Shown here piece by piece: positions 59,945-64,000 of a DNA stretch of 64,000 nucleotides. Source of the DNA: Okapia johnstoni (taxonomy: Eukaryota; Chordata; Mammalia; Artiodactyla; Giraffidae); assembly GCA_024291935.2 (NCBI GenBank), contig CM044306.1, positions 20,221,001-20,285,000 of the forward strand, read 5' to 3'. Under the pieces are notes generated by a model. That model worked only from the letters and a program-made list of their open reading frames with translations, was not told the origin of the DNA and did no database searches. Every line of letters begins with the position of its first letter. The first letter of the stretch is position 1. A program made the position numbers and the translations under genes.

Positions 59945-60750
59945 AGCATAATGAGTAAGACTCTCATATGCTTTTATTCCTTTCGATATATTACATGTAG
60001 ATTTCCTTCAGGTTCCATTTGAACACAATGACTTTGGGCCCTCCAAATCACTGTGTCTGCCTCGGTCTGCAAGGGTAGTTTGTGTCTAGGATTATAGATG
60101 TTCAAGCGGAAAGGAGCAGGGATAAACAACCTTGACACAACCAACAGCTCTTTTGAGTTGGGTCACCTCAGTTTCCCCACAGTGAATAGATTGGGGAAGG
60201 CAAAGACAGAAATGGTCCAAGGAAGCCATAGATTAAAATAAATATGAGGTTTCAGCCATGAAAAATAATTAAGGGTTAAGTCACTTAAAACTGGTTTTAG
60301 TGATCAGTGCACCTAATGGCAAATTTAAATGAAATTTAAAACTGTTTAGAAAATTTTAGCAGATATTTGCTGTGTTTTTGACATTTTAAGGGACAGTTTT
60401 AAAGACAATTAGTCTAAGGGAAATTTTGACTGAGTTGTGTTATTTCTAGCATGTAATTATTGAATTCAAACACTCGTTCTTCGGATTGGTTTTCTCTGGG
60501 GGAAAGTTTAGAGGAAGATTCATAGTGTGTACTTGTAACAATGGCACCAAGTCCTTCCTGAAGAGGATCTGACCTCCCCTTTAAACAAGGGGCTCTGGGT
60601 GTGCAAAACGTTTTAAGAACCAACCCCCCAAAATTCTTACACAGAATCATAAAGGGACATATAGGAGGAGGGTCACTATGGCATTTCTGTGATGACATAA
60701 ATTTTAAAGGAGAACAAAGAGTGGGTAGGCAACATGTGGTGATTCCTTCC
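59945..60750. other. Intergenic, nothing recognised
   Basis: No supported gene or repeat before the ERVL-type LTR fragment. Confidence 0.4.
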
Positions 60751-60755
60751 ATGGG

Positions 60756-60804
60756 GTATTGTGTTAGGCTGATTCTCCAGAAAAACAGACCCAATAGAAG
60801 AGAG

Positions 60805-60846
<42 letters not shown>

Positions 60847-61000
60847 ATTAAAAGGAATTAACTCATACAATTAAGGAGGCTGGCAAGCCCAAATCTGTAG
60901 TGTGAGCCTGAAATGTGGACCGACAGGCAGAGACCAAGGAGACCTGATGGTGGAGATGAAGTTTGAAGGCTGTCTGCTGGGGAATATGCATTAAACAGAA
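60756..61000 (-). mobile_element. ERVL-type LTR fragment (MLT2-like)
   Basis: Reversed MLT2 text 'ttaggctgattctccagaaa', 'aaggaattaactcatacaat', 'taaggaggctggcaagccca'. It is the 3' end of the LTR, on the opposite strand from the solo LTR at 32895-33357. Confidence 0.65.
60808..60844. repeat. (AC)n microsatellite in the LTR fragment
   Basis: About 18 uninterrupted AC units, probably grown from the (TA/GA)-rich stretch of the LTR. Likely polymorphic. Confidence 0.92.
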
Positions 61001-61877
61001 TAAAATAGCTGTCTATTGGAAGAGAATGAGGCATAAGGAAAGCAGGAATTAAATTAACTGATACGTAAGTATATAAAGAAAACATTAAGAAGGAACTTTC
61101 AAGGACAAAAGTGGTAATATGCCTCATAAGGAATATAACTAATTCAATTATTTGCAACTTAAGTTCAAACAGAAAATTAAAAAGAAGAAAAATGGGGAGA
61201 GAGGGACCTTGAGATAGCAAAAGAATTACCATGGATGGAATGTCTTCTAGAAATGAACTATTGATGGGTGCTCTGTCTAAAGCCTCTCTCCCACACTGTC
61301 CATGTAAATTCCTCAGTCATGTTGGAGGAGGGATGAGGTAAGTGGGATGCATCTTAGCTCAGTCCTGAACAGAATTTTCAACAATGTTTCTTACATTGTA
61401 ACTTTAAGGAATCACATCTCCTTAAGTAATTTGGGTATTAATACCAGAATCCTTGACATGTCCGAAATTTCAAATTTTATCTTGCAATGGTTTTTTGACC
61501 CATCTAAGTCTATCTTATTCTAAGACTTTCCTGTTATGAATTTCTGTTGTACTAGTAAGTGTTTCTCACTGGCCACTTGCCAACATACAAAACTGCATGT
61601 TTTAAACATGTCAAGGGTAAAAGGTGTGCTGGGAAGCCTTGTAGCTCCTGTGCTTGACAACAGTTTAAATATCAAAGCATTTATTAGCTCCTTTTAGGTG
61701 TGCTGGAACTTGTTCAGTGGGCTGCCATTGCCTTCTCCATCATTAAACATACAAACCTCCAATTATAAATATTGTTCTACTGAGCCTGCTGAGCCATGCT
61801 TACAACTAAATCTTTGTTTACATTTATGTCCTGGGTAGGGGAGCAATTTTAAAAATACAAGGACGTTTTGAGAAAGA
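61001..61877. other. Intergenic, nothing recognised
   Basis: AT-rich. The LTR may extend a little into it; no gene is seen. Confidence 0.35.
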
Positions 61878-62169
61878 CAGGCATACCTTGTTCTTTTTAT
61901 TGTGCTTCACAAATATATTGTTTGTAAAAGCTGAAGGTTTGTGGCAACCCTGTGTCAAGCAAGTCTATTGGTGCCATTTTGCCAACAGCATTTGCTCACT
62001 TTGTATCTCTGTGTCACATACTGTAATTCTTGCAATATTTCAAACTTCTTCATTAATGTTGTATTAGTTGTGGTGATCTGTGATCAGTGATTTTTGATAC
62101 TATTATAATTGTTTCAGTGCACCATCAACCTCTCCCATATAAGATGGCGAACTTAAGGTGTGTGTGTTC

Positions 62170-62286
62170 TAATGAATGGATAAAGAAGATGTGGTATATA
62201 TAAATATGCAATAGAATACCATTCAATTGTAAAAAAGAAATGAAACAATGACTTTTGTAGCAACATAGATAGATCTAGAGATTGTC
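62170..62286 (+). mobile_element. Short L1 fragment inside the Tigger remnant
   Basis: 'atggataaagaagatgtggt' and 'gcaatagaataccattcaat', followed by 'gtagcaacatagatagatct', is the end of L1 ORF2. Confidence 0.6.
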
Positions 62287-62287
62287 A

Positions 62288-62455
62288 CGGAGAAGGCAAT
62301 GTCAACCCACTCCAGTACACTCGCCTGGAAAATCCCATGGATGGAGGAGCCTGGTAGGCTGCAGTCCATGGGGTTGCAACGAGTCGGACACGACTGAGCG
62401 ACTTCACTTTCACTTTTCACTTTCATGCATTGGAGAAGGAAATGGCAACCCACTC
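62288..62455 (+). mobile_element. Bov-A2 SINE, partial
   Basis: One Bov-A unit, the linker 'cttcactttcacttttcact', then the start of a second unit that stops after 'tggcaacccactcca'. Confidence 0.8.
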
Positions 62456-62800
62456 CAACATCATTGTTGTCTTATTTTGAGAAATTACTACAGCTACCCC
62501 AAACTTCGAACAATTACCTCGCTGATAAGTCAGCAGCCATCGGTATCAAGGAAAGACCCTCCACCAGCAAAAAGATTAAAACTTTGAGCTGAAGGCTTAG
62601 ATGATGGTTAACATTTCTTAGTAATAAGATATTTTAAAATTAAGGTATTTACATTTTTATACATAATGCTATTGTATACTTAATAGACTACAGTATAACA
62701 TTAGCATAACTTTTATGTGCACTGGGAAACCAAAAAGTTTGTGTGGCTCACTTTATTGCAATATTTGCTTTATTGTGGTGGTCTGGAACTGAATTCACCA

Positions 62801-64000
62801 CTCAGAATTGACATTCTTCATCATGTGATTTGAATTTTACTTCCATCCCGAGGATATTTGCTCTCCTCAAAGCACTTTCCAATTACTCAATATTCTTTTA
62901 AAAGGTACATCATCAGAGCCATATTCAAGATCTAGCTGCTCTTTAAGAGCCAGGATGTAAAACAGTTATCCTCCTTTTTTGAGTATAGCCCATATTTTCC
63001 CCCAAGTCATGTCTGCCTGATGATATAATTAGGTGCTATTCTTTAAGTTAGTCATCTCAACCCCGTTAGGAAATATGCTGGGATCTGAATGACTAAACCT
63101 CTGTTTAGTGAAGTGGCATGTGACTTCCTGAGGGGTCATTTCCATCACTCCTCATATGGTTTCCTGGTCCCTGTGTTGATATTCTTTGTTCCTGTCTTTG
63201 CATGCCTAAGTTCATAATCCCACTCCAGTCATACCAATATCCTTATTGTCATCATTTGGAAGAGGGAGTTTTTTCAGGTTCAGATTTAACATCAGCTTCA
63301 GACATATCGTTCTTTAATTTGAGTCCAAGTTACCCATAGTGTGTCCTCCTTAGCAAACTCCACGTGCTTTGAGTATCAGCAGAAAAGACTACCCCAGTGA
63401 GTCTGCTCCAAGCTGTCTAACTGCCTTTATAGTATATTGTTTATCCAGAGTCTCAGTTTGAGTTTGGGGTCAAGTGTTATTATTGAATGATGTGAGATGC
63501 TATCATTGGAAATGAGACATGTCTTGGCAGTTACCGAATTCTGTCTATATTTCTGCATTCTCTTCATAAGCTATTATGAGAGTCCTTTTTAACTGTCCTG
63601 ATGAAATTCAGGTTCATTTTCTACTGAATTTCATTGATAAACTAATAAGGCAAAAATAAGTTAAATTATTTGACAAGATCTGGTCTAAGTAGTCCCATGT
63701 TCTTTTTCTAGAGGTCCACAAAAGGTCTTTTTAACAACCCATTCTGTGATTTGTAGAGACTTGAAAATGAAATGACATTTGCTTATCTCAACACCTTTAG
63801 TGTCTCTTGCTCTCTAAGATTCCTCAAAATCAATGTTTTTGAAGACTGTTTGGGGAAAGAGTCCCTGTATTTTCCTTATTTGCTGCAAGTAATACATTCT
63901 TTCTTCTCCTGCTTAAAAAAAAATCAGTGTATGGTTTACTTCAAATCTCTGAGTGCTCTGGGACATACAATGACATGAGTTTATTTTGAGAATCTAGGCA
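62801..64000. other. Unassigned sequence to the window end
   Basis: No gene with start, splice or domain evidence. The frame at 63772-63978 has no recognised domain. The composition could hide an old retroviral internal region, but nothing in it is specific enough to call. Confidence 0.35.

Larger units (their letters stand above)
61878..62800 (+). mobile_element. Tigger1-type DNA transposon remnant, with nested elements
   Basis: The left end 'aggcataccttgttcttttt' and 'gtttgtggcaaccctgtgtc', and the right end 'gctttattgtggtggtctgg', match a pogo/Tigger element as I remember it. Left part is about 61878-62165 and right part 62464-62800. The transposase region is deleted and the gap is filled by an L1-like piece and a Bov-A2. 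Confidence 0.72.

Overview
The window is nuclear DNA of a bovid ruminant (cattle, sheep or goat type). Copies of the BovB LINE, tRNA-Glu-derived Bov-tA and Bov-A2 SINEs, CHR-2-type SINEs and ruminant L1 occur throughout, a combination known only from ruminants. The species cannot be settled by eye. The genes are spliced or intronless hair genes with mammalian promoters, so operon logic and ribosome-binding sites do not apply. The locus is part of the type I (acidic) hair keratin and keratin-associated protein cluster. From left to right, all on the + strand, the genes are a complete seven-exon type I hair keratin gene, best matched to KRT33A (15320-20305), and the single-exon genes KRTAP17-1 (44141-44473), KRTAP16-1 (50165-52255) and KRTAP29-1 (58522-59604). 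This order and common orientation match the human cluster as I remember it (KRT33A, KRTAP17-1, KRTAP16-1, KRTAP29-1). Each gene has a TATA box 82-94 bp before its ATG and an AATAAA signal downstream. The products act together in the hair or wool shaft. The keratin pairs with a type II hair keratin to form intermediate filaments in the cortex. The cysteine-rich KRTAPs are matrix proteins that crosslink such filaments by disulfides. Layout: 1-14.8 kb has no gene and is mostly mobile elements (BovB, a 3-kb L1 with a perfect 14-bp target-site duplication, and a 4.4-kb old L1 on the minus strand carrying two SINEs). 15-20.7 kb is the keratin gene, with two BovB 3' ends lying side by side in intron 2. 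20.7-44 kb has no recognisable gene; it holds SINEs, BovB pieces, an ERVL-type LTR and a 5'-inverted L1 that later received a BovB, a Bov-A2 and a small block of telomeric repeat. 44-60 kb holds the three KRTAP genes separated by L1, L2, SINE and LTR fossils. 60-64 kb has an ERVL-type LTR fragment, a nested Tigger-type DNA transposon and unassigned sequence. No unknown multi-gene system, CRISPR array or functional RNA gene was found. The most interesting points are an expanded 60-bp coding tandem array in KRTAP16-1, a shared promoter module in KRTAP17-1 and KRTAP29-1, a telomeric-repeat insertion that also carries a near copy of sequence 1.5 kb away, a clear twin-primed L1, and an orphan TATA/leader-like segment cut off by an L1 upstream of KRTAP29-1.
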